From positions 1,357,532 to 1,421,531 of the forward strand of contig CP103033.1 in assembly GCA_024752435.1 (NCBI GenBank): 64,000 nucleotides of DNA. Reading direction: 5' to 3'. This document shows positions 24,628-37,054 of the stretch, one piece after another (position 1 is the stretch's first letter; each line of letters opens with the position of its first letter). Under the pieces are notes generated by a model. That model did no database searches and was not told the origin of the DNA. It saw only the letters and a program-made list of their open reading frames with translations. This DNA comes from Allantophomopsis cytisporea. Its lineage: Eukaryota; Ascomycota; Leotiomycetes; Phacidiales; Phacidiaceae. The position numbers were made by a program, and so were the translations under genes.

Positions 24628-25536
24628 GGCGCACGTTTACTTGCTTCATTGTTGCCATATACCTGGGGAGTTTGTTTTGGAGTTAGGATTTGATTACATT
24701 TAAATCTGGACTAAGAGAATCATCATCCAGGATAGGTTTGGAATGACAAATTATTGATCATCACTTCAAAAGGTACGTAAGAGTTGACACTAGCTGAACT
24801 ATAGTAGTACATTCATTACATTAGTAAGAACGTATTCCCAAACGCTTCGATTCACTAAAGTCATATCACTGTCACGAGCACTTTGATATAAGGACTAAAG
24901 TCGTAACTAGAGTACGTCCTACTTGTCATCAAAAATATTTACAGACAGTGCTACAATCTTGTCCTAGAACACCTATAACAAACGGTAGTCGAGCTTGAGA
25001 GTTACTCGTGGCTGCTCCTAATAACGCGTACTCATCCATACCTGTACCAATAATAGTATATCCAAGACTGCCGTGACGCTTCTTCCCTCGTGACATTGTC
25101 ATTTGTATTCAGTGCTTCAATACGTAGTGGAACACTAAATATTTTCTGGTTCAACTTTGTGTTTCTAATACTCTATATTCGCACATTTCCGATGCCTTCA
25201 TACGCATACCACCTGTTCAATTATCTCTTACCAATCGCACACAGTTGACTGTGGAGTAAAACAGATGGAACCTGAACCGCAAGATGGGAATTCGCAACCG
25301 AAAAATCAAATAAAGGGTATGGAAAGAATTGGTTTTCACATTTGATTCTCGTAAAAACTCAGCATTCATACTTCAATTTCCGCTTATCTCATCATCCAAC
25401 CATGAGATAGTCCAATAGGCCAACGAAACATTATCCAGTCTTGAAACTGCCAATCAACCTATCCTTAATCTTGTCTCGGCAGCCTTTTGGGAATTGGTTC
25501 CTCGTCATAAACGTTGGTATTGAGAAGGCCAACAAT
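24628..25536. other. Convergent intergenic region
   Basis: Between NPR2 and the minus-strand beta-glucosidase. No open frame of note, repeat or RNA gene seen. Confidence 0.5.
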
Positions 25537-27118
25537 CTACTTTTGGATTAAAGATTCGAAGATTGGACCAATGGCCTTAGCACTCTTCTTCAAATGCCTC
25601 TTCTGCCCACCCTCATAATCCACGAAGGTGACTCCAAATCTCGTCTCATATCCCTCAGCCCTATCAGAATTAGCAAGTTGATCCAAACGATTTTGAAAAT
25701 AGAGCATACCATTCAAAATTATCCATTAGACTCCAAGCAGTATATCCAATAACATTCACCCCATCCTTCTCCACTGCATCAGCCAAGGCGGCAATATATC
25801 CACGGAAATATTCGACACGGAACTCGTCATCCAAAATCTTTTCCAAGGGTAAATCGTTCTCACCCTTTAGACTGGTCCCATTCTCAGTGACGAAGATCTT
25901 AGGGCGGCCATAGCGATCAGAGAGCCATTTCAGCAAGTGGCGGAAACCTGGTGGGTTCGGTCGCAACCAGACAGATTGGGTTTCTGGACCAATAGGAACG
26001 CCGTCTTTGTTTTCCTGTAGCGATTCAAGGTTGCCTAGGAAGTCATCGTCCTCAGGAGGTGTCGATTTGTGCTTGATAAAGTTTGCAGTATAAGTGTTCA
26101 TGCCATAGAAATCGTTACTGCCTTTGAGTAGTGCTGCTTCTTCGGGGGTAAACTCTGGCAGACGAGTACCGAGTTGTTTGCGCATAGAAGCTGGATATTC
26201 TCCGAAATAAATGGGATCTTGAAGGCGTTGTTAGTTTCTATTGTGCAAAGTTATTTAAGTACATACCTGCAAACCACGCTGTAGAAAATTCGATCTTGCG
26301 ATTCGCTGCTTCAACATCAAGAGGATCGTTCTCATCCCAGGGATATGTAGCATCACCATTCAAAGTAATACCAATAACACCCCCATCTCTTACAGCAAAT
26401 TCCTCTCGGTAGATCTTGACAGCATGCCCATGAGCCAACAAAAAGTTATGACCAACAATCCATGGCTCTCGACTGCTGTCTCCAACCTCACTTTTCGATC
26501 TATCGCTGGTATGCCCTGGTGCGAAGATACCGGTACTATAGCCCAGAATAGATGAACACCATGGCTCATTGAAAGTAATCCAGTACTTGCACTTTGGGAT
26601 AGCCTCGAATACTACTCTTGCGTAATGGGCATAGTCTGCTACGAATTCATCCTTGTTCAACAATCCTCCATATCTCTTATCCAACTCATCAGGAAGATCC
26701 CAGTGGAAGAGGGTGATCATAGGTGTAATCCCTTCCGCCAGCAGATCATCCACAAACTTCTTATAGAACTGTAGGCCCTTCTCATTGATAGGATCTTTTC
26801 GGCCCCCCAAAGGAATAATGCGAGACCAGGATAGCGAAAAGCGATAGACTTGGGCGTCGGTGGCCTTGAGGAGCTCGATGTCTTCGTGAGTTCGATTGTA
26901 CGAGTCGCATGCTGTGACACCTGAACTACCGTCTGCAATTTTCCCAGGGATTTCACAGAATGTATCCCAAATGGAGGGGCCACGACCATCGGCTTTAACT
27001 GCACCTTCGATCTGGTAGCTTCATAGCATCAGCGAAGCACTGGATGAATGTAGAGTAGAGCATACCTAGCAGTCGCGAAACCCCAGAGAAAATCCTCAGG
27101 CAGTACTGCTTTCGTCAT
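25537..27118 (-). CDS. GH1 beta-glucosidase
   Basis: Minus-strand exons 27118-27066, 27018-26267, 26217-25710 and 25660-25537 (introns of 47, 49 and 49 nt) give 478 residues, normal for a fungal family 1 glycosidase. It hydrolyses terminal beta-D-glucosides. No signal peptide is present (MTKAVLPEDFLWGFATAS), so it is probably intracellular. The acid/base Glu lies in TFNEPW (about E169) and the nucleophile Glu in IFVTENG (about E380). The GH1 N-terminal signature FLWGFATASYQIEGA is completed by the first splice. WSLMDNFEWAEGYETRFGV spans the last splice, and the protein ends FESLIQK. Likely role in cellobiose or plant glucoside breakdown. No transporter partner lies next to it. Confidence 0.94.
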
Positions 27119-28207
27119 GGTGTGTCTTTATGCTGTGGTTGGGAACTCTTTACTAATCGACGTGGTAGATAATAGACAATTACTGTATAGAAACGGGCAA
27201 TGCTCTCTAAGGTAAGTAAGAAGGTTATTATAGATAATTTAAGATTTATACCAGAGCAAATCCCATTGCTCTTGATAGCTCGGAGGGTAGGTACCGAGAT
27301 CGATTGCAGCCATACGGAAATGCGGCCCTTGTCCCTTCGGATAAAGGATCGGATAAAGGCAAGTTCTTTAACCTCTCCGCGACTGAAACTCGCCATCATC
27401 ACATCAGGAGATCATAAAAGTGGGAAATCGGCTTCCATATACATTTTGAAGACAAGTACAGAACTTTGATTCTAAATATTATTGTAGTGCGTTGTAAAGT
27501 CACATGTTTTTAAGCTTGCTAGCCATTATTTATTTACTTTTAAGCCTATGTAATACCGGACTGCAGTGACGACGCGGGGTATCTTAGTTCTGGAACTCGA
27601 CTGGCACCTTACCCTACAAGAGATAGAACTAGTACGAATACATACTAGTTGGTGTGAATAATTATCACATTTCCAGTTGGAGTGTACCTTTGAGCCGCGC
27701 TCAGAGCCGCTCAGGCATTTTTCGCATGTGAAAAATTATCCAACGCATATATAAGGCATCAAGAGCCACACAACTTCACTGGGTAGCTTCAGGTATTGAA
27801 GAGAAGTCACTTGATCCCAATAATGAACAATCATTGGATTGAACCAAGACCTTATGATATCTAAACCAAAAAGTATTGAAGTCCTTCATACTACGTGATT
27901 TGTTCGTTCTGATAAATGTGATATTGTAGCTGATCCTGCTATATTCCATTTCTGCCTTGGTGTCCAGGCCCAGACCATAATAAGTCCGGGGGAAAAATGC
28001 ATGAATGTAGACCGCACTAGCAATTTATTTTTGGACGTCTGTAAGATAAGCCAAAGACCAGGTACGAATTCCCACAGTAAAACTCTTATATCATTCAGAA
28101 TATCTGAATCTGAAAAGGGTTTATACCTTGCTATAATATCACCAGGATTGTTGGTGGTCGGATTTCTCTATTACTTCGTGAAGGAATAAGAAAAATCCTT
28201 TGCAAGG
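27119..28207. other. Divergent promoter region, GH1 and DPH7
   Basis: No supported gene. A TATA-like CATATATAAGG lies at about 27746-27756 with no coding frame just downstream, so it may serve an unseen short or non-coding transcript. The rest is promoter space for the two flanking genes. Confidence 0.4.
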
Positions 28208-29557
28208 ATGGAAGATGATCAAAGGATAAAGCATATGATCACCAATCTCCTGGATCTTCCTCCCAGCTGTATTGAATTTTGTAATACTTCTCCCGAGTAT
28301 TTTGTGGTTGGGACTTATAACCTCGAGAAGAGTGATGAAGAGCAGACATCTGGGCAACCACAATCGCGAAATGGAAGTCTATTACTTTTCAAGATCACAC
28401 CAAAACAGGATGAGATTCTAGATGGAAGCACTGGCTGCAATCGCTGTATAGCTCATGGATTGATGTGTGATGATCAGCAAGCCTGTAAAAAGTGCACTGA
28501 AGTGCAGGCAGCGTGTTGCCCAGGACCAGAAAGTAGAGCTGATGTTGAATTGTAAGTTGTTCGGTATTCACTGAGTGCTTTCCATTGACCTTGTTCTAGG
28601 AAGTTAGTCCAGACAGTCATTGTCCCTTCAGCATTACTTGATCTGCACTTTTGTCCCAGAGAACCAGATCTGCTAGCCGTGGCTACGAGCACTGGTGTGG
28701 TGTCTTTCTTCCGTGTTCAGTCGACTATCGAAGCGTGTGAACTTGTGCCAGTTGCAACTCATCAGCTATTCGAAGAATCAACATTAGTCCTGTCACTAGC
28801 ATGGCATCCCACAAACTCAGGCATTCTGGGTGTAACTCTGTCATCAAGTAATGTTGCCCTCTTAAATCTCTCATCCGACAGGCAGACGGCAAAAATTATC
28901 ACCGAGGACTTGAATCCACACGATGGCCTAGAGGCCTGGACTCTGAGCATATCAGCTTCAATTGGAGACGATGGAGACTTGTGCTGTGTCTATTCTGGAG
29001 GAGATGATAGCAAGCTCCGTTATACTACCATCCAAAACCTTGAAAGTTCCCAAACTGCTGATGAAGTGATAGAAGCAAGTGGTCAACGTGGTCTTAGGGG
29101 TCATGAAGCCGGTGTCGTAGCCATTCTTCCATTACCATTAGGTACCGAAGCTGGAAAAGATATCCTTGTCACTGGTAGTTACGATGATCATGTTCGCGTG
29201 TACGCTATGAACGACTACCGTCCAGACCAGATGCCACGACCAAAAGTGCTCGCGGAGCTGAAGATCGGAGGAGGCGTTTGGCGTCTGAAATTCCTTCGCT
29301 CTTACCCGGTGACAGACTCTAGTGAAAAGGTTAGCTATAGAATATTGGCATCATGTATGCATGCTGGGGCTAGAGTGCTAGAGGTTAAGGGAGGGAAGAA
29401 TGAGGAGTGGAGTATTGAGGTACTTGGGAAGTTCGAGAAGCATACAAGCATGAACTATGGAAGCGATGTTCAACCAGGGAACAATGGAAAGAAGGCACTG
29501 TGTGTATCGACAAGCTTCTACGACAAGCTTCTTTGTGTATGGAGATTTGAAGGCTGA
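28208..29557 (+). CDS. DPH7: Diphthine methyltransferase, WD40 protein (Dph7/Rrt2) with a cysteine-rich insert
   Basis: Exons 28208-28551 and 28600-29557, with a 48-nt intron (GTAAGT...TCTAG), give 433 residues. Dph7 removes the methyl ester from methylated diphthine on elongation factor 2, before the final amidation to diphthamide, in the cytoplasm. The N-terminus (LLDLPPSCIEFCNTSPEYFVVGTYNLEK) and the repeats are typical: SALLDLHFCPREPDLLAVATSTG, VLSLAWHPTNSGILG, YSGGDDSKLRYTT, LRGHEAGVVAILPLPLG, LVTGSYDDHVRVY, FYDKLLCVWRFEG. Oddly, between the first blade (GSLLLFKI) and KLVQTVIVPS lie about 45 extra residues (about 70-114) with six cysteines spaced C-x2-C-x6-C-x5-C-x2-C-x6-C. That is the exact spacing of a fungal Zn(II)2Cys6 cluster, but without the usual basic loop. 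Yeast Dph7 is shorter (387 residues). Confidence 0.9.
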
Positions 29558-31470
29558 TTGATATTTGGAGAAGATCTGTTGAGGAGAAAGATAAGTTCAA
29601 AATATTGATCATTATGCCTACAAAAGAACACACAGACTTAAGTTCATCGTGGATTCCAAGAAGCGCTACTGAAAGCCAACGTCACGTTCATAGTGTAGCT
29701 TAGTGCTCGTGAGATGCATAATATCAGATGTTTTCAGGGTTTTACAATCTACAGCAGTGACTTAGATGCGAGTATCAAGCCAAAAATCCTGGGTAATCAG
29801 ATTGGAATTTTTTTATTTTAAATGAGCGTAGATATCTCCAAGATAGTTTCAATGGCTCCAAGAGACTGCTTGAGACAATTGATAGAAATTGACAACGTTG
29901 CAGTCTAGAGAAACGTGACTTGAGATGTTACAGAAATACCTATGTGTATAGGTATGTATATTCGTGATCAACCACAGCCAATATTCATTCTATCTGTACA
30001 ATGAGTCAATGAAGGATATCAAAGGCACTTAGAAACATTTTATGCAATTCAAATACTATTTTCACGACTTGATACTACATTGGAAGGCCGAGTTGGGTCA
30101 GTTTGTAGAGTTAATCCTTAAAAGTTCGAAGACACAATACAAAGAGAAAACTGGTTGGGCAAAATTGAGACCGAGTGGTCTCATAGTGATATATTGTTGA
30201 CAACCTTATGGTTTGAGATGAGGAGATGAGGGAGATTCAAGCAAGGAAGTTTTAAGTTTTCACGCTTGATCAAACCTAAATACATCATCGCAAGTATGAA
30301 CCTTCACTCGAGGCCTGACTTACAGTTTGATCTCATATACATATTTTTTATACGAGTGACGATGATCAATTCGTTGTGATTTCACAAGATGATGGACGCC
30401 GGAGCACAAAGTACTTGGAACACAGAATGGAATCGGACAACATCTAATGTTCCGACGTGATCGACATGCTTGAAGGATATAATTTTCATTGTTACTAATC
30501 GGAAGTTTGAGTTAAATCTGTGGGGAACAAAGCCTGAAAGAATACCAGCCAGGTGCGAGCGTGTGCGCCTTCAGGTCACAATTGTTCGATATTTTATTAA
30601 TTCTACGACGTCGTCATATTCCACGACAACAGAACAATCATCGGAGATTTCGAAATGTGATTACTTAGGCAACCCATTGTCTTGCTCCAGCGAAGTCACA
30701 ATTTAAAGTTCAAATCTTACCTACATGTGTTCAAGTTCATCGCAATTGTTGCTTCCAGTATCCAGTGGACAGCATGTCCGGCTCTGACAGAGGAATCTCT
30801 TGTAGCTGGTTGGTCACAGTAGGTCAAGAGTTTCGAGCTAGCGTGGTTTCTTGTAGTGGGCTTATAAATTACCATAAATAATTTGATATCTCTGTATACA
30901 CACTCCAACTTTTCCGATATGGTTTCTATGTTCTCCAAGCTCATACTAATTTCTCCAGATTTTCAATATAAATGGGCTTCGATCCCTCCATCATATGCTA
31001 TGCATATCATAAATCCACAGTGTGAATTACCATAGCCCTTCAAATTCCTCCATTTATGTTGAAAATTGTGGCAATACCCTTCCGCACACACTTCACCAAA
31101 AACTCTTGGACATCGATGACCACACAAGAGAATTTTGGAGCAAGGTTAGTTACATGGGATACCATTGCAAGAAGCTGCGCAGAGCATTTCGCGTCTCTCT
31201 TTGTGTTAGCAGGATCAGGTGCAGGTCACTAAACACAGTGCACAAGATCGGTTATGACAAGAATATCCAGCTTGTAAACAAGTTTGAAAATTGCAAAAGA
31301 GAAGGGTTGTGCTACGGGGGGATTGACTCTGCTTCAAACCTCAAAAATCGAAAAAAGTGACACGGCTGAAGATGGATAAGGATAGTTTTATACTTCTGAG
31401 GTTCGAGCGTGTTAATTTTAATATAATTTAGGCAAGATAGATTGCTATCGGCACTTTTACAAAGCAGATC
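29558..31470. other. Long intergenic region, nothing recognised
   Basis: Only scattered short frames (30470-30706 plus, 30944-30717 minus, 31022-31360 plus), none with a motif or a convincing start. No repeat longer than simple A/T runs seen. Confidence 0.45.
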
Positions 31471-32351
31471 TACTCATCACATCCCCACATATGGACTCTT
31501 ATTGTTCCCGAAGTTCCTGTCCTTTGACCGTTTTTACAATTAACCGAAACTTCGGTCCTCTCATAGACAGGGCCGTACTTATCAAGGGCTCTTGTGAACT
31601 GAATACCAGGCGGAACAGAATCTTCCATAGTTATCTAACCTTATTCACTGTCTACCATCGCTGTTTGTAAACGCCCTCATGTTGCCGTCGCTGAGGCTGA
31701 CGATCATTTGACGTGTTGGTCGGAGCGCTCATACTATGTCCAAGCATTGGCCACTCAAAGACCCAGCTTGTTCTTATGAGAATGTTATTTCCCTGTGCCT
31801 CGGGCACTTGTATAATCGTTGAAGAAGTTGTATCGTGGAATGAAACGTCTATGTTTCCACCGTAACTACACATTTCACGATGCTTTGCATTGAACGCTGA
31901 ATCCCTATAGGGTCGTTTACCAGGGTGTCTTTCTCAAAGATTATCCTTATTTACATCAGCAAGAGTCTGAGAACCATGAAAAGTAACATACCCTTTGTAA
32001 GATCCTGTTTACAAGATGGATCACTACTTGGCAACATTGCTGTATCATCTCCTCATCTGACGTAAGCGCATCCTGGCCGCTTCCGCAAGTCGAAACCCCT
32101 TTTGGATCGTCGATGCTTCCCAAGTCTACTTGAAGAAGCCGAGCATTTAGGCCCTTAGTCTTCAAGTCGAAGTCAACAACTCCTTCGAGTTGTGAGGTTT
32201 GCTGACTTCTAGCGCTATGGCAACCTTGAATCTTTATCCATGCGTTTGGGGCTTCGTAGAGGTGCTGGCGAAAGCACCTGGAGATGGTGTCGGGATTTGT
32301 CAAGTCTGCACTTAGAACAGTCTCCATAAGAGAAGCTGTATTTGAAGCCAT
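31471..32351 (-). CDS. Doubtful hypothetical gene, probably spliced or decayed
   Basis: Three minus-strand protein-like segments follow each other: 32351-31992 (starts MASNTASLMETVLSADLTNP, ends before a GTATGT donor), about 31890-31652 (MCSYGGNIDVSFHDTTSS, then IRTSWVFEWPMLG), and 31629-31471 (MEDSVPPGIQFTRALDKYGP, VSVNCKNGQRTGTSGT). All have plausible amino-acid composition, and the last two look like parts of one small beta-rich protein. I could not find splice pairs that join all three in phase, so this may be a pseudogene, two genes, or a model with an exon I missed. An alternative start is the ATG at 32396. No family recognised. Confidence 0.35.
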
Positions 32352-32396
32352 GTGATAGAGTAATGGAAAAGTCAGTTCAGATAGAAAGGACAGCAA

Positions 32397-33451
32397 TTAA
32401 ACTATAATAACACAAGTTCAGAATAAAGCAGTAAGGAGGGAATATCTTCCTGGCCTCTCGAAGAGCGATTCGGCAAGGAATAAGAATTTGCCACTGGAAA
32501 CATGGTCGGAACGATGTCTCCGTATTTATTTTACACTTCCTTTTCTATCGAATCCCAATCATGATAAGGCTATTTGATGTGAACAAGTGCTATCTATTGC
32601 TTTACAACTCACCGTAGTGTGACAGTAGTCTAACTACATTCAATTGATTTCCATTCTACTCTATTCTACTCATGCTTAATCGTGGGATTTAGTAGCAAAG
32701 GCACCAACTAGCCCGCTTATTACGTGCTGATGGGAGTATTTCAAGTCTCAACAAGTGGGCCTACTACTTATCCATATATCATTTTATAACGTCGATATCA
32801 GTGGATTGTATGACTTTTGTTGGTGATAGCCCCATGAAAAACTCTTCTGAATTAATGCACTTGGAAAACGGCTGCTGATAGTGTCGATACTGTAATTACT
32901 TACTTTTGAGAGACGTTAGCACGGACGAGATCTCCACAGGAAAACAAAACGTGCTGGTTTGAACTGAATATATACATGTTATTTGTAAAGCCCCTTAAAA
33001 TCCCTACTTAAAGTAACGACGCGCCGGCTTGCTTTGGGAATTCACATTGGCCAAAGCGGCCAACAGAATCCCTGTCAACTTCACATACATCCACCACATC
33101 TGTTGTTGGAGACGTGGTCGATGCCAACGTAGCTCAAAAGTAAAAAATGACAGTACTTACAAAGGACCCCGAACAACTGCAGAACAATCTTTAAAAACTC
33201 TTGAGACTTATAAGCATAGGCTACCAACCAACAGGGAAATACAGCCAATCACACATAGAGTACCTAACTGTCAACTTTGAACACATAAGCAGGTATATAG
33301 GATTTGAATACTTATTGTAAGATTTAAGGTGGAATAACAATACGTATTAGGATCAAGAGAATATATTAATAATGCCGTGGAACAACCAAAGCTGTAGTTA
33401 AGTAACAAATTTGAATGCACAAGTGTTTGACACGTTGCTGTCAGAGCGTTC
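32397..33451. other. Intergenic, nothing recognised
   Basis: A+T-rich with short frames only (33029-33280 plus has no motif). Holds the promoter of the hypothetical gene and the 3' end of the dioxygenase gene. Confidence 0.45.
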
Positions 33452-34733
33452 CTATAGATTCCCTCTCAGATCCTGCTCTCTCTCGATGGCTTCAAACAAG
33501 CTCTTGAAGTTTCCTGCTCCAAAGCCATTGAAATTGTTCCTCTGAATGATTTCAATGAAAACTGTAGGACGATCCATCAGTGGCTTAGTGAAAAGTTGAA
33601 GAAGGTAGCCTCCTTCATCAAAGTCGATAAGGATGTTAAGTTTCTGGATTGTATCGAAGTCCTCATTGAGCTCCATGCCGGAAGTTTGCAATCGCTCCTT
33701 CATGGCAGTATAATATGTGTCTGGAACGCTGATGAATTCTATACCACGACTGCGGAGGTTTGTCACTGTGCTGATGATATCTTTTGTGCGGAGAGCAATA
33801 TGTTGAACCCCAGCACCACCGTAATAATCAACAAATCTGGGCCTATTGTTAATTTACAGTTCGAAATTCTCTCATAGGAAAGTGACCTTACTCTTCAATC
33901 TGGGACTTTTTCTTGCCAACGGCTGGCTCGTTCAATGGCATCATGATCATTTCATTCGGTGAAGCCATCACAATTGACTTCAAGGCGGAGAACTCAGTAT
34001 AAATATCCTTGTCATCGACAGACCAAAATCTGTGAAAACCCAGACACTTCTCATAATATTTGCACGCAGCTTCCATTTGATCCCAGTCTTGGTTACCAAC
34101 GCAGTGATCAATTGCCTCGAGAGAGATCTGAGGAAGGAGGCCTGCTATGGGGTCAGGCTTGTCTGTTGCTCTAAAGCCTGGGAGGAAATCTCCCGTGAAA
34201 TTCTTGCGCTCAACCAAGGTATGTGTAGTATCACCGTACGTTCGGATAGTAGCAGTGAGAACAGTTCCTTCGATCTTACTGCCTGAGTATATTGGCTCTT
34301 GGACACTTACAGCGCCAGCTGCAATGGCCTTTGCATAGACGGCATAGACATTATCCACCTCAAATGACACATCTTTAACAGCATCTCCGTGCTTCGCATG
34401 ATGTTGATGAATTTCCTTGAGTTGGGTCCGTTCTTGTTCCGTAATTATAGAATCGTCGAAAGAAGGGCCGCGTAGTGGCGACGTAAGAACAAATTTGACT
34501 CTGCCATTGCCAACAACATAGCTAGTGATATAACGAGAACCAGTTTCAAGGCCGCGGTATGCGATGTGTCTAAATCCCATCCGTACTACGTAGTATGAGG
34601 CTGCTTGCTTGGCATTCCCTACATACCAGGTAACATGGTCATATCCTTTGTAACCATCAATCTCTTCAGTAGTTGCATATGCAGGCGTATTGTTGTCAGA
34701 GGCTGTTTGTGAGACAAGTGCAGAAGGAGCCAT
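33452..34733 (-). CDS. HPD: 4-hydroxyphenylpyruvate dioxygenase
   Basis: Minus-strand exons 34733-33892 and 33836-33452, with a 55-nt intron (GTAAGG...CCCAG), give 408 residues. It converts 4-hydroxyphenylpyruvate to homogentisate in tyrosine catabolism, the route to acetoacetate/fumarate and pyomelanin. Two vicinal-oxygen-chelate domains are visible, starting at DHVTWYVGNAKQAASYY and SLEAIDHCVGNQDWDQME. The three Fe(II) ligands are present: His in AIDHCVGN (about H210), His in GVQHIAL (about H293) and Glu in TVFIEIIQR (about E376). The Gln-Phe region NNFNGFGAGNFKSLFEAIE near the C-terminus covers the active site. A competing acceptor five bases earlier does not fit the conserved QIEEFVDYYGG reading. 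No homogentisate dioxygenase lies nearby. Confidence 0.96.
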
Positions 34734-36151
34734 TGTGGAAAATATGGAAGTGCTTTATACGAAATTTGAAGTGAAACTTTGGTAATCTGTATACGACTTT
34801 GAAATATAACGAAACGACTTTATCGAGATGATAACTTTCAGTGTTGATTCAAAGATAATTAATACAAATTCTAGGTTTAGATGATTGTTTATTAAATGAA
34901 AGAAGCACAAACACTTCTCAAATTTTGAGATACTGAACGTAGCGGTAGATACGGGGCTTTGCTCTACTGAGCTTCCATTTGTGTAAGCAATATTCAGCGG
35001 TAACTCGCGGATGTTCACGTACATGTGGGTTAGCAAAGGGAAGCGTCGGCTTAAGAAGATAAGGAATCTCATCACCAAACCGGAATAAGCGCGCAGCGGC
35101 TTAAGCGGGTCACAAGATACATATACTAAGGTATGTATGTATGTATCTTACAATGTTTCCTTGTTCATTGGCCAAGATTCACGTAGCACATGATCTTATT
35201 CAATACAATCAATGTGGCAGTAAAGACCTCACAGCCTTTTCCACAAGCTGCGATGGAGTGTCAACTTCGTCTCTTCGATAATTTCAGCCACCGAGTACTC
35301 CGGTCGATAACTCTGCCAGTATTTCAACAGCAGTCAACGTCACTTCGGATCTCCATAAATTGCCCTCAAATTTCACGGTGCTCAACACGCAAGGATTGGT
35401 AAATGGCTTATAAGTGTTGCCCTAAACGTTCGAACCTCATAGTGTATCATCAACTGTCAAATACTCGACAATATATGCAATCAGTGACGACCACATTTGG
35501 AATCTAGCAGTATTACTGTTATGCTTACTAGAAGGGGTGTAACGTAAGGCTGGGATAGCGCACAGAAGCTGTGGTATCGAGGAAATTTTGCTGACGACAA
35601 GGCGGAAGACAATGCGTTGGACAAAGCATGTCAAATCTTGACAACATTTCATTGATCGAGGAGCACTCCACATATATAGTACCTGCATACATAATAACAG
35701 AGCCCAGCTCACTTGTTAGAGGTATGGCAACAGTATGTTACATTTCTGATGTGGTGGCTATACATATCAATCCTGGTTCTGAGATACTGTAAAAGAGGCA
35801 AAATGGACCACAGATAGTAAGCTGTTGTCTACTGATTATGTAGAGTAGCTTCCTATGTTGGAGTCTGTTATAATATCAATATCATTCATACATATTCTAT
35901 AGAACAGTACAACATTTTCATCATCTACTCTGTCTCGCATTTGATTATTTGATTGATTAGCTCATCCTTGAGTTATGCATGACCATACGCAGTAGATCTC
36001 ACGAGCTCTCGCCTACTGATCTATGGCTACGTCTTCATTTCTCTTTCGTTTGTTTTTGCTAATGTACTTGAGATTTGAGGTACGTTCTACGGCCTATCTA
36101 ATATATTCCCTTATACCCATGCGGTGCAGGGTTATTTTAAGGTTATGACCA

Positions 36152-36176
36152 GATAGTCGGATTGCGGCCGACTATC
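36152..36176. repeat. Perfect inverted repeat with CGG/CCG ends
   Basis: Arms GATAGTCGG and CCGACTATC are exact reverse complements of nine bases around a seven-base loop. CGG and CCG triplets at the inner ends are typical half-sites of fungal Zn(II)2Cys6 regulators, so this may be an operator, but there is no clear gene downstream. Confidence 0.5.
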
Positions 36177-36340
36177 ATTCCGCACGGAGCTGTGGGGCCG
36201 GATATATTTAAGCTGCTGCGGAGTCTTTACGCCAATTATTAACAGCTGTCCCCCGTATCTTTCCGTCGACAAATTCCGTCTGAGTAGACAGTATCTGTAA
36301 GAGACTGAAGAGCATATCAGTTTACTATTCTATGTGCAGT

Positions 36341-36360
36341 ACAGTTCAAAATTGAACTGT
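36341..36360. repeat. Near-perfect 20-bp palindrome
   Basis: Arms ACAGTTCAA and TTGAACTGT are exact reverse complements separated by two bases. It lies about 200 bp upstream of a TATA-like sequence. Confidence 0.5.
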
Positions 36361-37054
36361 GCAGGGTTAGTGTGCAGTGAGAGTTGCAGTAGGAGATGTC
36401 GTGGAAGTACAAGCACACCGGGCCACCGATCCCAATCGAAGCGTGTTACTTGAAACGGCACTCAGAATCGCTCATGGGATTTTTTTTGCAAGAGAAAATT
36501 TCCAAAGGTACATGTAAAGCATCAAGGCTGCACTTCAAGCTAGTTCAACAGCGGAGTGAAGTATAAATAGGCCGCTAGAGTCAATTTAAGTTATAGTGGG
36601 TTATTATTGATTTCTACATACTCTTCACTTGAATAGCTTCAATTTTGGAAAACTTTTTCACGTAGACATTCTATCCACTAATTATTACATAGCGTAACCC
36701 TACCCACTTGAACATACCAATTTCCCCTCAGGCACAGGTCAAATTCTTATGCATAGGGCATCTGGGTGTTCATTTGACAGTGTACAATACGCCAAAGATC
36801 AACAGAAACGCGTGTATTGGTGTCAGTAGTTACATTGCTCTTATGTGGCTGTACACTCGGAGATCTACAGTTTCATTCAAAGTGATTTATACTGGTAAAT
36901 TCACCAATTGAAACAACTCCTCACTAGGTATACACCTAGTACGTATCTGTAGTTGTTTTCCATAAATAGCTCTTTTTCCTTTGGTCAAGCATATACACCC
37001 AATTCCCTTTGCCGGTGATCGCGTGGTTACTGCAATACATAACAGTTCGTATCG

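Larger units (their letters stand above)
34734..37054. other. Long non-coding region with palindromes and a simple repeat
   Basis: Contains the dioxygenase promoter, a (GTAT)4 simple repeat at 35131-35146, two perfect inverted repeats (listed separately) and a TATA-like GTATAAATAG at about 36559-36568. Short frames (35190-35402, 35712-35437, 36708-36911) have no motif, and the last lacks an ATG start. Confidence 0.45.

Noticed and set aside
35415..35450. Minus-strand GGTTCGAAC resembling a tRNA B box
   Set aside because: No matching A box or cloverleaf stems at the right distance.
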